A stretch of 64,000 nt of DNA from Ruminococcus flavefaciens (GTDB lineage: Bacteria; Bacillota; Clostridia; Oscillospirales; Ruminococcaceae). A program made the translations under genes and the position numbers. The notes under the pieces were generated by a model. It made no database searches. It was not told the DNA's origin and worked only from the letters and a program-made list of their open reading frames with translations. Positions 45,776 through 55,703 of this stretch are shown piece after piece. The first letter of the stretch is position 1; each line of letters begins with the position of its first letter. Where the stretch lies: assembly GCA_023667045.1 (NCBI GenBank), contig JAMPAU010000008.1:1-64000 (forward strand), written 5' to 3'.

Positions 45776-47104
45776 ATGAATGAATTAAAAAGAATTTCAA
45801 TAGCCCTTCTGGGTGGTTCAACATCGGGGAAAACAACCTTTTTTTCCGGTATTGACTGTGCTTTTATACGTCGTTTCAGAATGTTCAAGGATAAGAGCTT
45901 TTCGTTCAAACTGGTATCTATAAAGAGTGGTATAGTCAACAATGATGACCCCAATTGTGAAATACAGACCGTTGAAACTGCAAAGTTTGACACCAGCGCA
46001 CCTGCTCCTGCATTTACGGGCGCACCGCAAACTCCGGCATTTACAGGCGCACCGACAGCTACAGCATTTGGCGGTGGAGGCGCACCTACAGCTACGGCAT
46101 TTGCAAACGCAGGAACTTCAAAGAACGCCCGACCCAAAAATAATGATAAAGTAAATAACATTTCAATAACAGAAGGAAATAAAAGCGAACAGATTCGTGA
46201 TGCAGCTCTTCTTTCGGCAGAAATGGAAAGGGCATGGAATATCAGACCGGAATATGGCTTCAATGCAGGTACGGCAACAACAAAGTATGTTGAGGCTACA
46301 TATAGAATAGAACTTGACGGAAAGCCTAAATGTAATCTTGTTATAACTGATTATGCCGGTGAGCTTATTGATAATTCGGCAAAAGTTCCTGAAGCTATGC
46401 TTACTCAGCTTTCAAATCATATTGCTAACAGTAATGCCGCTATTATCCTTGCCAATTCAAGAGCAATGAGCAACCATATCAGAGATGTAATAACTAATGA
46501 CAGATGTATGTTTAATGAAACACAGACAAGGCAGGCACTTTCAGCACAGAGACTTAATGACCTTATGAGAAATATGACAATGGAAAATTATTGTCTTCTT
46601 CTTGCAATAACCCAGTGTGACAGCCCGCAGGTTGATAAACGTATGTCTCAGGATAATTTCGCACGCACTGCCCTTGACCTTACTAATTATATATATCAGC
46701 CGACATTCGTTACCGCTAGAAACAACAACTGGAGCAGGGGTATTATTCCGGTATCGGCAATAGGAACGAAAGAAGACGGTTCACCGAATGTTGATGAAAA
46801 AAATGAAAACTTCTTACCTGACGCTGACATTAACCAGTGGAATATTGATACAGCACTACTTTTCTGTATTTATAATTCAGTTTTTGCAGTTCAGAAACAA
46901 ATAGAAAAGGAACTTGAAGAATATAAAGGGTTTATAATAAACCATGACAGGCGTAAACGTCGTGACCTTCTCAGACAACAAAACGGGGATTTAGGCGAAA
47001 TAATAGCCACCATAAATTCAGAAAAAGATATTTTCAATGGCATTTATCAGAAGACTATTCCCATGGAAGTACACAGTGACATACAAAACGTTGTAATGAG
47101 GTGA
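45776..47104 (+). CDS. P-loop GTPase-like protein
   Basis: A 442-residue protein with a GTPase-like start: ISIALLGGSTSGKTTFFSGI (Walker A at 13-20), a G3-like VITDYAGEL and a G4-like segment ITQCD (T279-D282), where NKxD is replaced by TQCD. Between them (about 78-120) sits a low-complexity linker of Ala/Pro/Thr/Gly repeats (FTGAPTATAFGGGGAPTATA). It resembles TRAFAC-type GTPases found in bacterial conflict operons, but that placement is tentative. The next gene is a probable degenerate partner. GGAG precedes the ATG. Confidence 0.78.
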   Translation: MNELKRISIALLGGSTSGKTTFFSGIDCAFIRRFRMFKDKSFSFKLVSIKSGIVNNDDPNCEIQTVETAKFDTSAPAPAFTGAPQTPAFTGAPTATAFGGGGAPTATAFANAGTSKNARPKNNDKVNNISITEGNKSEQIRDAALLSAEMERAWNIRPEYGFNAGTATTKYVEATYRIELDGKPKCNLVITDYAGELIDNSAKVPEAMLTQLSNHIANSNAAIILANSRAMSNHIRDVITNDRCMFNETQTRQALSAQRLNDLMRNMTMENYCLLLAITQCDSPQVDKRMSQDNFARTALDLTNYIYQPTFVTARNNNWSRGIIPVSAIGTKEDGSPNVDEKNENFLPDADINQWNIDTALLFCIYNSVFAVQKQIEKELEEYKGFIINHDRRKRRDLLRQQNGDLGEIIATINSEKDIFNGIYQKTIPMEVHSDIQNVVMR

Positions 47105-47111
47105 ACAGACA

Positions 47112-47969
47112 GTGCCTTTGGATAATACCCTTGATATTGCAGTGATTTCCAGCAATAAAAACAATGGAAAAATAATGATTGCATCAATAGTTGCTGAAAT
47201 AGTAAATAAAACCTCATCTGTCAATGGTTACGATGTAATAGCATCAATACGTGAAAAAGGAAAAGAACTGTTATTTGGTTCTGAAGAAGTAAAGGAATCC
47301 CTCAAAGCAAGTGAACGGGCTGATAGTTATTCACTTAAAACTGCACTGTTATCAGCGGATAATATCAGCAATACGGTCAATATTTCGTTTGTATGCAGAA
47401 ATCCCGATATTTTCTGCGGAAGAGTACACTTTCACTGTGAAAGTGATGACATAAATATTGACCCTTCAGTTACTGATGCGGTTCTTCTTGTGACAGATAA
47501 AGACAATAAACAGCAGAAACTATCCATGCCGGAAAATATACCGGTTGTTGCAGCAGTTTACTGCGAAAGTGAACCGGAAAATATAAATATAAATGACAGC
47601 TTCGGGGCAATGGTTTCAGAAAGTATATATAATACTGTTAAATCACGCCGGTGTTTTCTGGGCTGGTATAATCCATACGGTTTTAATGATGGTAAACTGA
47701 ACTCTGCTGAAAATGCGTCACCTTTCGGAATATATGAATTATTCTGGAAACTTATGAATCTTGCCTCAGAAAGAGGAAAACAATATTATCAGAATATTGT
47801 ATCTGAAAGCCTGAAAACGATTTCTTCAAGGAGAAGCGTTTTTCAGCGGGATTCACGCCGGCGTGTTATGGAACTGGAAGAAGCAAGAAAAAAGTACGCT
47901 CATTCCGTTGATTCGCTTTATGCCATAGAACAGCTTTCAGCTATTACAGAAAAAAAAACTTTGTATTGA
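47112..47969 (+). CDS. Probable degenerate GTPase-like partner
   Basis: A 285-residue protein using GTG at 47112, 8 bases after GAGGTG. Its start LDIAVISSNKNNGKIMIASI aligns in position with the P-loop strand of the upstream GTPase, but the loop is SNKNNGKI, lacking the normal GxxxxGK(S/T), so nucleotide binding is doubtful. A later VLLVTDKDNK could echo the G4 region. The C-terminus is a charged helix (RRRVMELEEARKKYAHSVDS). It may form a heterodimer with the gene product at 45776, as active/inactive GTPase pairs do. Function inferred from position only. Confidence 0.55.
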   Translation: MPLDNTLDIAVISSNKNNGKIMIASIVAEIVNKTSSVNGYDVIASIREKGKELLFGSEEVKESLKASERADSYSLKTALLSADNISNTVNISFVCRNPDIFCGRVHFHCESDDINIDPSVTDAVLLVTDKDNKQQKLSMPENIPVVAAVYCESEPENININDSFGAMVSESIYNTVKSRRCFLGWYNPYGFNDGKLNSAENASPFGIYELFWKLMNLASERGKQYYQNIVSESLKTISSRRSVFQRDSRRRVMELEEARKKYAHSVDSLYAIEQLSAITEKKTLY

Positions 47970-47994
47970 AAACTTATTGAAGGAAGTGATATTT

Positions 47995-49014
47995 TTGAAA
48001 CTTGATTTACTTGTTTATGGTCGTGGTCAGGAAAGACTTGACGGTTACCAGTTATTTGCTGCTCCTGAATACTGGAGCGACGATATGTTAATTGCCATGG
48101 GAGCATTCAATGACCTCTGGACTCAGGGAGATTTAAGTAATATTGAAACTAAAGCATTTGCTCTGGAATCAAACCCGTGGGGCAGAACATATATGTTTGT
48201 TCATATGAATGAACCATACTGCTGTGCTTTTCTGAGATGTACCCGTGTGGAAGGAGATACACCGGGAACATGGCTTAAGGAAGCAAGAAATTTTGATATA
48301 TGGTCGATGGAGGGTGTATGCTGTCCGTTTGAAAAAAGAGGGCAGTTTTTTGCAATGCTCCCCTCTGTGATACTTTGGTTTGAACAGGATAACACATCTC
48401 TGTACAAAAGGCTCAAGGAAGGAAAAATCGGAACAACTATAGAAATTCCTGATAATATGATTTATAACCCTTACACATACAGCAACACTCCTCCCCCTGC
48501 GGAACTTCTTAACATAATAAAAAATGAAAAAACAAGAAATAAATGGCTTGATTTATGTGATATGATAAATTCCGCCACCAGACCATCACATTTTATTTTC
48601 GGCTCTCTTGCCGGACATTTCGCTGAAAGAATAGGCTCAGATTACGGCGTGGAATACGTTTTTTCCACTACTGATGACAAAAAAGCAGAAATTCCTGCTG
48701 ACTGGTTAAATAAAATGGAAGTTATTAAGCAGAAAGAAGTTGACAGGCAATCTGTAAAGGCAGAACTTTATCTTTCATTCAGAGAGAATAAAGACGGTGA
48801 ACAGGAACGTAAATGGAAAATAATTGATACATCATCTGAAGAAAAAAAGATAATTATTGAAAGCGAAAGAAGACTTGTCTATGATTATAATTTTGACCTG
48901 AAAAAACTAAAAGCTGAGGCTGAGGCTGTAAGGGATTTTGCACAGAGTATACACTGGGGTGTTACTGAAACACCGGAAGCAAAAGAAAGATATACATTCA
49001 GACTGGAGGAATAG
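47995..49014 (+). CDS. Hypothetical GTPase-associated protein of the cluster
   Basis: A 339-residue protein starting at TTG 47995, 8 bases after AAGGAAG; the frame extends 6 codons further without a site. The opening KLDLLVYGRGQERLDGYQLF recalls the N-terminus of GTPase-associated proteins (GAP1 type) in published conflict systems, which I regard as a weak resemblance. The remainder mixes Trp-rich globular regions (WGRTYMFVHM) with a charged helical tail. It follows the GTPase pair directly. No catalytic motif is evident. Confidence 0.6.
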   Translation: MKLDLLVYGRGQERLDGYQLFAAPEYWSDDMLIAMGAFNDLWTQGDLSNIETKAFALESNPWGRTYMFVHMNEPYCCAFLRCTRVEGDTPGTWLKEARNFDIWSMEGVCCPFEKRGQFFAMLPSVILWFEQDNTSLYKRLKEGKIGTTIEIPDNMIYNPYTYSNTPPPAELLNIIKNEKTRNKWLDLCDMINSATRPSHFIFGSLAGHFAERIGSDYGVEYVFSTTDDKKAEIPADWLNKMEVIKQKEVDRQSVKAELYLSFRENKDGEQERKWKIIDTSSEEKKIIIESERRLVYDYNFDLKKLKAEAEAVRDFAQSIHWGVTETPEAKERYTFRLEE

Positions 49015-49017
49015 ACA

Positions 49018-50124
49018 ATGAACGGTTTTTCAATATGTTTCAATTCAGTACATTTTCCGCTGATGCCGGAATTGAACAGAACAGACATCAGTGCCGAAGG
49101 AAAAGAGATTCTGGAAACTCTTTATAATTCACTCTGCCGGGAAATGTATTCTGCAAGAGTTCCTGAACTGGTTGCAAAATCACTTGATAAAAGTATATTT
49201 GCCTGTTGTGTTCCCGACGGATTTGTAATATTAAGATGCACTATCAACAGACAGATGAAAGTATTTCTCAATGGTTTTCTTTTACGTAAAGATGAAAGCC
49301 TGAAAACAGCATGGATGCTTGCACGGTGGCAGATTCTCTGGTTATGTGCTATGGAGGACTGGCTGGGCTGTGGAAAGGTCTGTATGAGCCTTGACGAACT
49401 TAACAGCAAAGTAAGCCATGCATCATTTACCCCTGAATATTACAATGATTTAAACCGTATATTCCAGCAGATGAATAACTCAGAAGTTCCATTCAGTTTT
49501 GCACTTACAAGTTATCGTATCGGAAAACTTCCTCTTGATTTCAGACAAAGTGTTGTTATAAGCATGAATAACAATCAAAATATTGATTCCGGAAATAATA
49601 TCAATATAGACAGATATATTTACAGACGTACTCAGGAAACTGAACATCAGTTCGGAAATGTGAAGATAGAACTTGTATGCCTTACTCAGAAACAATATCT
49701 CAACGTTGTTGAGGAAATGTGCATTGACCCTAAAAATGTAAAGAGAGACAAGGCAGAAGCTAAAAATAATCTTGCGTCTTATTCCCCCAATGAATTATGG
49801 TGCTTCCGGTATTATGACAATGAAACCGATTATTATGAACTTATTCCTTCTGACTCCGGTATGTATAAAAATCTTCTCAGAGGTTCTGTTCTGTTTTCTG
49901 ATATTATCACATATGGCGAGGGGCATATAGTCAAAAGTGCTATGAATTATTCAAGGGAAAAAAACGACTATATTAACAAGCAGAATGAATTGAAAATGGC
50001 TGCTGAAGAAGCGAAAGCTCAGAAACATAAATCCGATAAAAACGATGATGAATCCGAAGCAAAACACAGGTTCAGAAAAAAAATTGAAGAAAAAGGTTTA
50101 AAAGGATTATTCCACAGAAAATAA
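49018..50124 (+). CDS. Hypothetical protein of the cluster
   Basis: A 368-residue protein I do not recognise. A mixed alpha/beta globular part (about 1-300; IFACCVPDGFVILRCTINRQ, WMLARWQILWLCAMEDWLG) ends in a highly charged Lys/Glu helix (KKIEEKGLKGLFHRK at the C-terminus), which could contact nucleic acid or membrane. GGAGG is 6 bases before the ATG, and only 3 bp separate it from the previous gene, so the two are likely co-translated. Confidence 0.65.
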   Translation: MNGFSICFNSVHFPLMPELNRTDISAEGKEILETLYNSLCREMYSARVPELVAKSLDKSIFACCVPDGFVILRCTINRQMKVFLNGFLLRKDESLKTAWMLARWQILWLCAMEDWLGCGKVCMSLDELNSKVSHASFTPEYYNDLNRIFQQMNNSEVPFSFALTSYRIGKLPLDFRQSVVISMNNNQNIDSGNNINIDRYIYRRTQETEHQFGNVKIELVCLTQKQYLNVVEEMCIDPKNVKRDKAEAKNNLASYSPNELWCFRYYDNETDYYELIPSDSGMYKNLLRGSVLFSDIITYGEGHIVKSAMNYSREKNDYINKQNELKMAAEEAKAQKHKSDKNDDESEAKHRFRKKIEEKGLKGLFHRK

Positions 50125-50155
50125 TATACACCGACTTCATTAAGGAAGTGATAAA

Positions 50156-51091
50156 ATGAAAAACGCCTGTACAGGAACTTGTAAAATATACTTTCCTGAT
50201 AATGATAAGATATATACCTGTCCGAAGTGTGGTGCTTCTCTTGAGACTCTGCCCGATAACAAGTCTTTTCAGCCATATTATTATGATATGACCACAGGTT
50301 CTTATTCTCCTGTTAAAACACAAGAGGAGGAAAAAATAAGAAAAGAAAGAAAAAGAAATAATTCCGGCAATTCACAGATAAACGAAGACAATCAATCAGA
50401 AAATAATACATCAGAAAGCCAGCCCCGACAAAACAGGAGAAACCGTTCAGTATATGAAGGCGTGATAACTTCATACAAATCCTCAGAAGTGGAACAAAAT
50501 TTTTTTGATGTATTTGCCTCTTTTATTCGGGGACAGCACACCGGAAGAACGCAGCATCATATATCTTTCAGAGATGAAACTGACAACATGGAATATCAGA
50601 TAATCGTATATGGGGAAATACGTGGTATTTTCCCACAGGAAGGTACACATATAATCGTGCATGGACGACCTGAGGGAACACTTTTCACGACAGAAAGAAT
50701 TTACATAGGAGAAAACGGCGGTACAAGATTACGCCTCAGAAATCAGCACGGCAACAGGCATAACCCTACCGGAATAATTCCTGTTATTCTTATTCTGCTT
50801 GCCGTTATTATGCTTGCACTTCTGATAACCGGCAATCTTCCGGTTATACGGAATATAATACAAATTTATTTTGTTATTCTGATTTTTATTTTTATATTGT
50901 GTATATGCATAAGACCTTTACATTTTGCATTACAGCGTCCTGTGTTGCTGCTCATATTCAGTATTATAGGAACTTTGATATGGTATAATGTTTTCGGGCT
51001 TGGTGCAGTTTTTTCAGGACTTTTGCCCAGTATTATTACAATCGCAGTGATAATATACGGAATTGTTCAGATAATCCGCAGTATACGGTGA
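50156..51091 (+). CDS. Zinc-ribbon membrane protein of the cluster
   Basis: A 311-residue protein. The N-terminus carries a zinc-ribbon (CTGTCKIYF ... YTCPKCGASL), then a disordered Asn/Glu/Arg-rich stretch (about 60-100). A beta-rich, possibly OB-like domain follows (about 100-200; YEGVITSYKSSEVEQNFFDV, HIIVHGRPEG). Four membrane helices occupy about 203-308. Together with the proteins at 33124 and 45118 it makes the system membrane-linked. It directly precedes the HerA-like ATPase by 11 bp. Family unknown. Confidence 0.7.
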   Translation: MKNACTGTCKIYFPDNDKIYTCPKCGASLETLPDNKSFQPYYYDMTTGSYSPVKTQEEEKIRKERKRNNSGNSQINEDNQSENNTSESQPRQNRRNRSVYEGVITSYKSSEVEQNFFDVFASFIRGQHTGRTQHHISFRDETDNMEYQIIVYGEIRGIFPQEGTHIIVHGRPEGTLFTTERIYIGENGGTRLRLRNQHGNRHNPTGIIPVILILLAVIMLALLITGNLPVIRNIIQIYFVILIFIFILCICIRPLHFALQRPVLLLIFSIIGTLIWYNVFGLGAVFSGLLPSIITIAVIIYGIVQIIRSIR

Positions 51092-51102
51092 GGGGGTAAA
51101 TC

Positions 51103-53814
51103 ATGCTTGAAAATAAACAGATTCTTACAAGGCAGAATATAGATGACGCTAATAAACAGTTTGAAAATCTGTATAACAAGGAAATAGAATCATGTGCGAA
51201 AAAATATTTTAAACCTGACTCCGTTGTGAATATAAACGCAGTTAATTATCTTAAGATAGTATCCGTTGTCAAAAAGAGCAATGAAAACCCTGCTATGATA
51301 ATGCGTGAACAGATGCAGAAAGTTCTCATGTCAATGTGGACTATCGGAAAGCGATTTCATATGATAGTCCGCTTTGACGGAACGTCAGTGAATATTTACA
51401 TAGGAGCAGGCATATCTAAAAATGAAAACTTACAGGCAGATGTTAACCTGAATCTTTATTTATTGCGCAGTATACTGGAAAGTTCAGTCAGCGGAGTGAC
51501 TTTTGAAACGGAAAATCAATATTCAGATATTCCGAAAGTTTACAGATTCAACGATATAGATATTAACGAGTTCTGTTACTTCGGAACATTTGGCGGAAAT
51601 CCTGTAGTACGTGACTATAACCCTCAGGCAACGGACATATCACCGCTTGATGATATAATTATGGGCAGCACCAATATTCCGTGGATGCTTGTTATTTCCG
51701 GTGAGCCTGTAAGCGACGATGAAGTTACTATGAAAAGAAAACAACTTCTTGACAGTCTCACCAAGGTGAGCGAATGCGTTCAGGCGGATTTTTCAATACA
51801 AAACAGTTCAGGTTCAAATGTAAGCATGAATACCCATAAAAAATATTCCGGAGCGGAAATATATCATACACTTCTGCAAGCAAAAGGTGAAGTCTATGAA
51901 GAGGCTATGCAATGCGGAATGTGGTCAGTTGCTGTGCTTTGTTTCAGTTCTTTTCCTGTATACAGCAATCTTTTCGGCGGAATTTATTCATCACAGATGA
52001 GAAGCGGAAGTGAAGAAAAAAACAGACCATTTCCATTCAAATATTTTGATAATGGTAAGGTCAGTTTTCAAAACAGGGAAATATATCAGGCGGCTTGCAA
52101 GGATGCTTCAACTTTTCTTACAGGTCGTGAACTTGCACAGCTCTGTATGCTTCCGGTCCGTGATACCTGCGGATTCAATGTTTCTGAATGTGCCGATTTT
52201 GACGTGAACCGCAGTAATAACGGAAATATGAATATCGGAAATATAGTAAACGGTCAACGTATAAGCACGGCTCAGTATCGGATAAATCTTAAAACACTTA
52301 ACAGGCACGGGCTTATAATCGGTCTGACCGGCGGCGGCAAAACAAATACAGTAAAAAGTCTTCTGCATTCCATATCTGAGCTGAATTGTCCGTTTATGGT
52401 CATTGAACCGGCAAAAAAAGAATATTTTGAACTTTATCGTATGGGCATGACAGATATTCAGGTTTATTCAGTAGGCTCAACAGGCGGAAATATACTTAAA
52501 ATCAATCCGTTTGAAGTCGTGAAGACAGAAGACGGCAGCAGTGTATCTCTTCAATCGCATATAGATACGGTTTTTGCATCATTCAAAGCGAGTTTTATAA
52601 TGTATACTCCCATGCCGTATGTCCTTGAAAATGCAATATATGCAATATATGATGATTACGGCTGGGACGTTGAAACAGGGCTTAACCGTTATAGAAAATC
52701 CGAATATCCCACCATAGAAGATTTATATCTGAAAATTGAACCTGTTGTTAAGGATATGGGCTATGATGAAAAAATGCAGAATGACCTTATAGGCTCACTG
52801 AAGGCAAGAATAAACTCTCTTCGTGTGGGGGCAAAGGGAAGAACTCTCAACGTTGCCAGTTCAATTCCTATGGAAAAACTTCTTAATGGCAAAGTAGTTA
52901 TAGAGCTTGATGATGTCGGTGATGAAGATGCCAAGGCGTTTATAATAAGTCTTCTTCTTATGCAGATACAGGAATGCCGGAAAGTTCAGGATACCGTACA
53001 GCTTGACCTCAGGCATATTCTGCTTATTGAAGAAGCACACCGTCTGCTGAAAAATGTTTCGTCCGGAAGTGGTGAAAATGCCGACCCCCGTGGAAATGCT
53101 GTTGAATACTTCTGCAATATGTTGGCAGAACTCAGAAGCAAGGGTCAGGGTTTTCTTGTCATTGACCAGATACCCTCCAAGCTTGCACCTGACCTTATCA
53201 AAAATACCAACCTGAAAATTATTCACCGGACTGTTGCAAAAGAAGACAGAGAACTTGTGGGCGGTGCTATGAACATGAATGACGAACAGCAGAATTTTCT
53301 TTCATGTCTGAAACAGGGATTTGCCGCCGTTTATTCAGAGGGCGACAACAGACCTAAACTTGTCAAGCTGCCCTATGCCGGAGTATATGAAGATAATGAA
53401 AATCTTAAAAAGCTTAATCGTAGTCAGATAATCAATCTTTCAGGCAGGAACTGCATAAAGCAGACTGATGACGAACATTATACAAATCAGATGCTATGCA
53501 ACGGTATATGCCGCCATTGCCGTAAATGCAGCGACTGGAAAAATCCTGAAAAAGCAGTGAGAAGAAGACTTTCAGGAGAAACCGGCAGTCTTGCAGTAAA
53601 TTCAGTATGCAGTAAAAATCTTGAAGAGGCATTGATATGGATTCGTAATGAACTGCCGGAACTTTCAGGACAGACAGGCAGAGAAAGACAAGAGACTGAA
53701 AAATGTCTTATGGCACTCTGGCTTAATTATTATCAGAAACATATGGATTACTCACAGCTTGCACGCCTTACTGCATTACTTCTTGATATAGTTAAATCAT
53801 ATGATAATTTCTAA
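51103..53814 (+). CDS. HerA/VirB4-like ATPase (DUF87 type)
   Basis: A 903-residue protein with an N-terminal region (about 1-390) followed by a HerA-type core: Walker A GLTGGGKT (407-414), MVIEPAKKEYFELYR, and Walker B HILLIEEAHR (638-647) followed by the arginine/ERS region RSKGQGFLVIDQIPSKLAPD. A cysteine motif CNGICRHCRKC near residue 800 may bind metal. HerA-like pumps often act with a nuclease on DNA; the next gene encodes a possible PD-(D/E)XK protein. GAGGGGG precedes the ATG. DNA translocation is the family expectation, and the role here is inference. Confidence 0.88.
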   Translation: MLENKQILTRQNIDDANKQFENLYNKEIESCAKKYFKPDSVVNINAVNYLKIVSVVKKSNENPAMIMREQMQKVLMSMWTIGKRFHMIVRFDGTSVNIYIGAGISKNENLQADVNLNLYLLRSILESSVSGVTFETENQYSDIPKVYRFNDIDINEFCYFGTFGGNPVVRDYNPQATDISPLDDIIMGSTNIPWMLVISGEPVSDDEVTMKRKQLLDSLTKVSECVQADFSIQNSSGSNVSMNTHKKYSGAEIYHTLLQAKGEVYEEAMQCGMWSVAVLCFSSFPVYSNLFGGIYSSQMRSGSEEKNRPFPFKYFDNGKVSFQNREIYQAACKDASTFLTGRELAQLCMLPVRDTCGFNVSECADFDVNRSNNGNMNIGNIVNGQRISTAQYRINLKTLNRHGLIIGLTGGGKTNTVKSLLHSISELNCPFMVIEPAKKEYFELYRMGMTDIQVYSVGSTGGNILKINPFEVVKTEDGSSVSLQSHIDTVFASFKASFIMYTPMPYVLENAIYAIYDDYGWDVETGLNRYRKSEYPTIEDLYLKIEPVVKDMGYDEKMQNDLIGSLKARINSLRVGAKGRTLNVASSIPMEKLLNGKVVIELDDVGDEDAKAFIISLLLMQIQECRKVQDTVQLDLRHILLIEEAHRLLKNVSSGSGENADPRGNAVEYFCNMLAELRSKGQGFLVIDQIPSKLAPDLIKNTNLKIIHRTVAKEDRELVGGAMNMNDEQQNFLSCLKQGFAAVYSEGDNRPKLVKLPYAGVYEDNENLKKLNRSQIINLSGRNCIKQTDDEHYTNQMLCNGICRHCRKCSDWKNPEKAVRRRLSGETGSLAVNSVCSKNLEEALIWIRNELPELSGQTGRERQETEKCLMALWLNYYQKHMDYSQLARLTALLLDIVKSYDNF

Positions 53815-53828
53815 GCGGGTGGTATTTT

Positions 53829-55703
53829 ATGAAGAATAACAATTCCGGCGGATTTTCAGAATCCACAGAATCATCAAAACCTGAAATCAGTAATTCAGGC
53901 TCACATAACAGTCTGGAAGGCGATACTTCAAAAATTGAAAGTTCTATAAATTCATCAATGGAACGCCGGACAACCAACATTGAAGGAGATAATCTGCAAA
54001 AAGCGGTTGAAAGCTTCAGGTCAAAAGAAAACTCAACGGAAGTCAAGGGCAATATAGAGGGTAAAAACCTTGACGACATCACCGGGCAAATGAAAAATAA
54101 CAACAAAATCATTGTAGAAAATAAAAGTGAAACGGAAAACAAAAATAAAAATCCTGAATATGATATTTCAAAATTTATGCACGGAAGCGACCTCGAAAAT
54201 AAAATGGGAAAAATGCGTGTAGAACCTCAGGAAACATTGGGAAAAATAGACAATGAAAAACTTAAAGCAAGAATTAAAAAAGATACCGAAATGACCGATT
54301 TTCTTCCTGCTGACCTGAAAAAACCGGATGCCGACCCTGAAAAAGTCAAAGTGGCACTTGACGAAATGACAAAAAATGCGTCAAAACATTATGCTGATTC
54401 AGCCAGAGCAAAAGGCTATTTACAGGAAGAAATGCTTCGTTCGGTTCTTAAGGATAATTTCGACGTTTCCGACAAAACAGAAAAATCAGTTCATGAAAAC
54501 GGTAAATTTACATATACGGATATAGTCGCAAGAAATGCCAAGGAAGATATAGTTATTGGCAATACAACTATAAAAGCGGGAGAAACTGTTGAAATAGAAT
54601 CGAAAGCCGGCGATAAAAGGTATCTTTCAGAGCAGATAGAACATATTGCAAATCAACTTGACGGAATGGACGATAAATCGCATAGATTTCTTGTTGTTAC
54701 GGCAGACTTTCAGCAGATGTCAGACAATAAAAAAGCAGAGCTTGTTGAAACTGTTAAAAGCCGTAATGCAGAACTTATTGTTATGCCATATTATGCCTGT
54801 GACTTACAGACCACTTTAAATTATATGCAGGTATCTGACAATCCTGAAGAAAATCAGAAAAACAAGGAGAAGCAAAATACAGAAAACAATGAAGTAAAAT
54901 CCAGTCCGGAAAAAAATAAATTGACAGAAGATTCAGACAATGAAAATAATGAAATACCAGAACTGGAAAACGACAAGCAGAAAATTTCAGAAATTATCAA
55001 TAATAACATAGAACTTGACAAACTTAATGAAAATGAACGCAAGGCACTTGTAAATGTCGGTGTTAATCTTGCTGTTGAAAAGATGTATCCTGAGGCAACA
55101 AATGAACAGATTGAAAAACTTAAAAGTAAAATTGCATTTGTAGATTCAGAACAGGTGCAGCTCGATATGGGCAATATAAGTAAGGAAGAATCCCGACTTA
55201 TACAGGAATATTATTCGCCGGACGGCACTATTAAACTTAACAAAGAGGCAACCGGCAGTGATGTTAAAGAAAGTCTTATTGCCATTACACAGGAATCTCT
55301 GGAAAAATTATCACGGTATTATAACGAAGACAACGAGGAAAATTCCGGCATGAATGAAACCCTTACACAAATGTATGCTTTGCGGAGCGTCGGGGAAATA
55401 ACAGGTGAACCTGATGAAGAAAATTATGATGATGTAAAAATTATGTTGAAATATGAATCCGTTGTCGGAGAAGATGAGTTATTGAATGCATATAAAACCG
55501 GTGATATTAATCAGCTTTCCAGAGATATGGATAGTATTCTTGGAATGGGCGCATTCAATGAATTATACAATAAATTCAACGAATTAAAAACGCTTGAGAA
55601 AACCGGAAATATTCAGGATAAAGAACGTATCAGGGAAGATATTGACATGATTCTTGAAGCTTATAAAACCGAAAAGGGAAAAAATAATGAACAGAATAAT
55701 TAA
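53829..55703 (+). CDS. Putative PD-(D/E)XK-type nuclease with disordered N-terminus
   Basis: A 624-residue protein. Residues 1-140 are low-complexity (Asn, Ser, Glu, Lys). A central domain (about 175-345) has YTDIVARN with D231 and VEIESKAG with E257 and K259, the D...ExK spacing of restriction-like nucleases, followed by a Gln-rich helix (LSEQIEHIANQLDG) and FLVVTADFQQM. Residues 395-620 are helical and unrecognised. It directly follows the HerA-like ATPase, matching the pump-plus-nuclease pairing seen in defence. GGGTGG precedes the ATG. The nuclease call is by motif only. Confidence 0.6.
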   Translation: MKNNNSGGFSESTESSKPEISNSGSHNSLEGDTSKIESSINSSMERRTTNIEGDNLQKAVESFRSKENSTEVKGNIEGKNLDDITGQMKNNNKIIVENKSETENKNKNPEYDISKFMHGSDLENKMGKMRVEPQETLGKIDNEKLKARIKKDTEMTDFLPADLKKPDADPEKVKVALDEMTKNASKHYADSARAKGYLQEEMLRSVLKDNFDVSDKTEKSVHENGKFTYTDIVARNAKEDIVIGNTTIKAGETVEIESKAGDKRYLSEQIEHIANQLDGMDDKSHRFLVVTADFQQMSDNKKAELVETVKSRNAELIVMPYYACDLQTTLNYMQVSDNPEENQKNKEKQNTENNEVKSSPEKNKLTEDSDNENNEIPELENDKQKISEIINNNIELDKLNENERKALVNVGVNLAVEKMYPEATNEQIEKLKSKIAFVDSEQVQLDMGNISKEESRLIQEYYSPDGTIKLNKEATGSDVKESLIAITQESLEKLSRYYNEDNEENSGMNETLTQMYALRSVGEITGEPDEENYDDVKIMLKYESVVGEDELLNAYKTGDINQLSRDMDSILGMGAFNELYNKFNELKTLEKTGNIQDKERIREDIDMILEAYKTEKGKNNEQNN

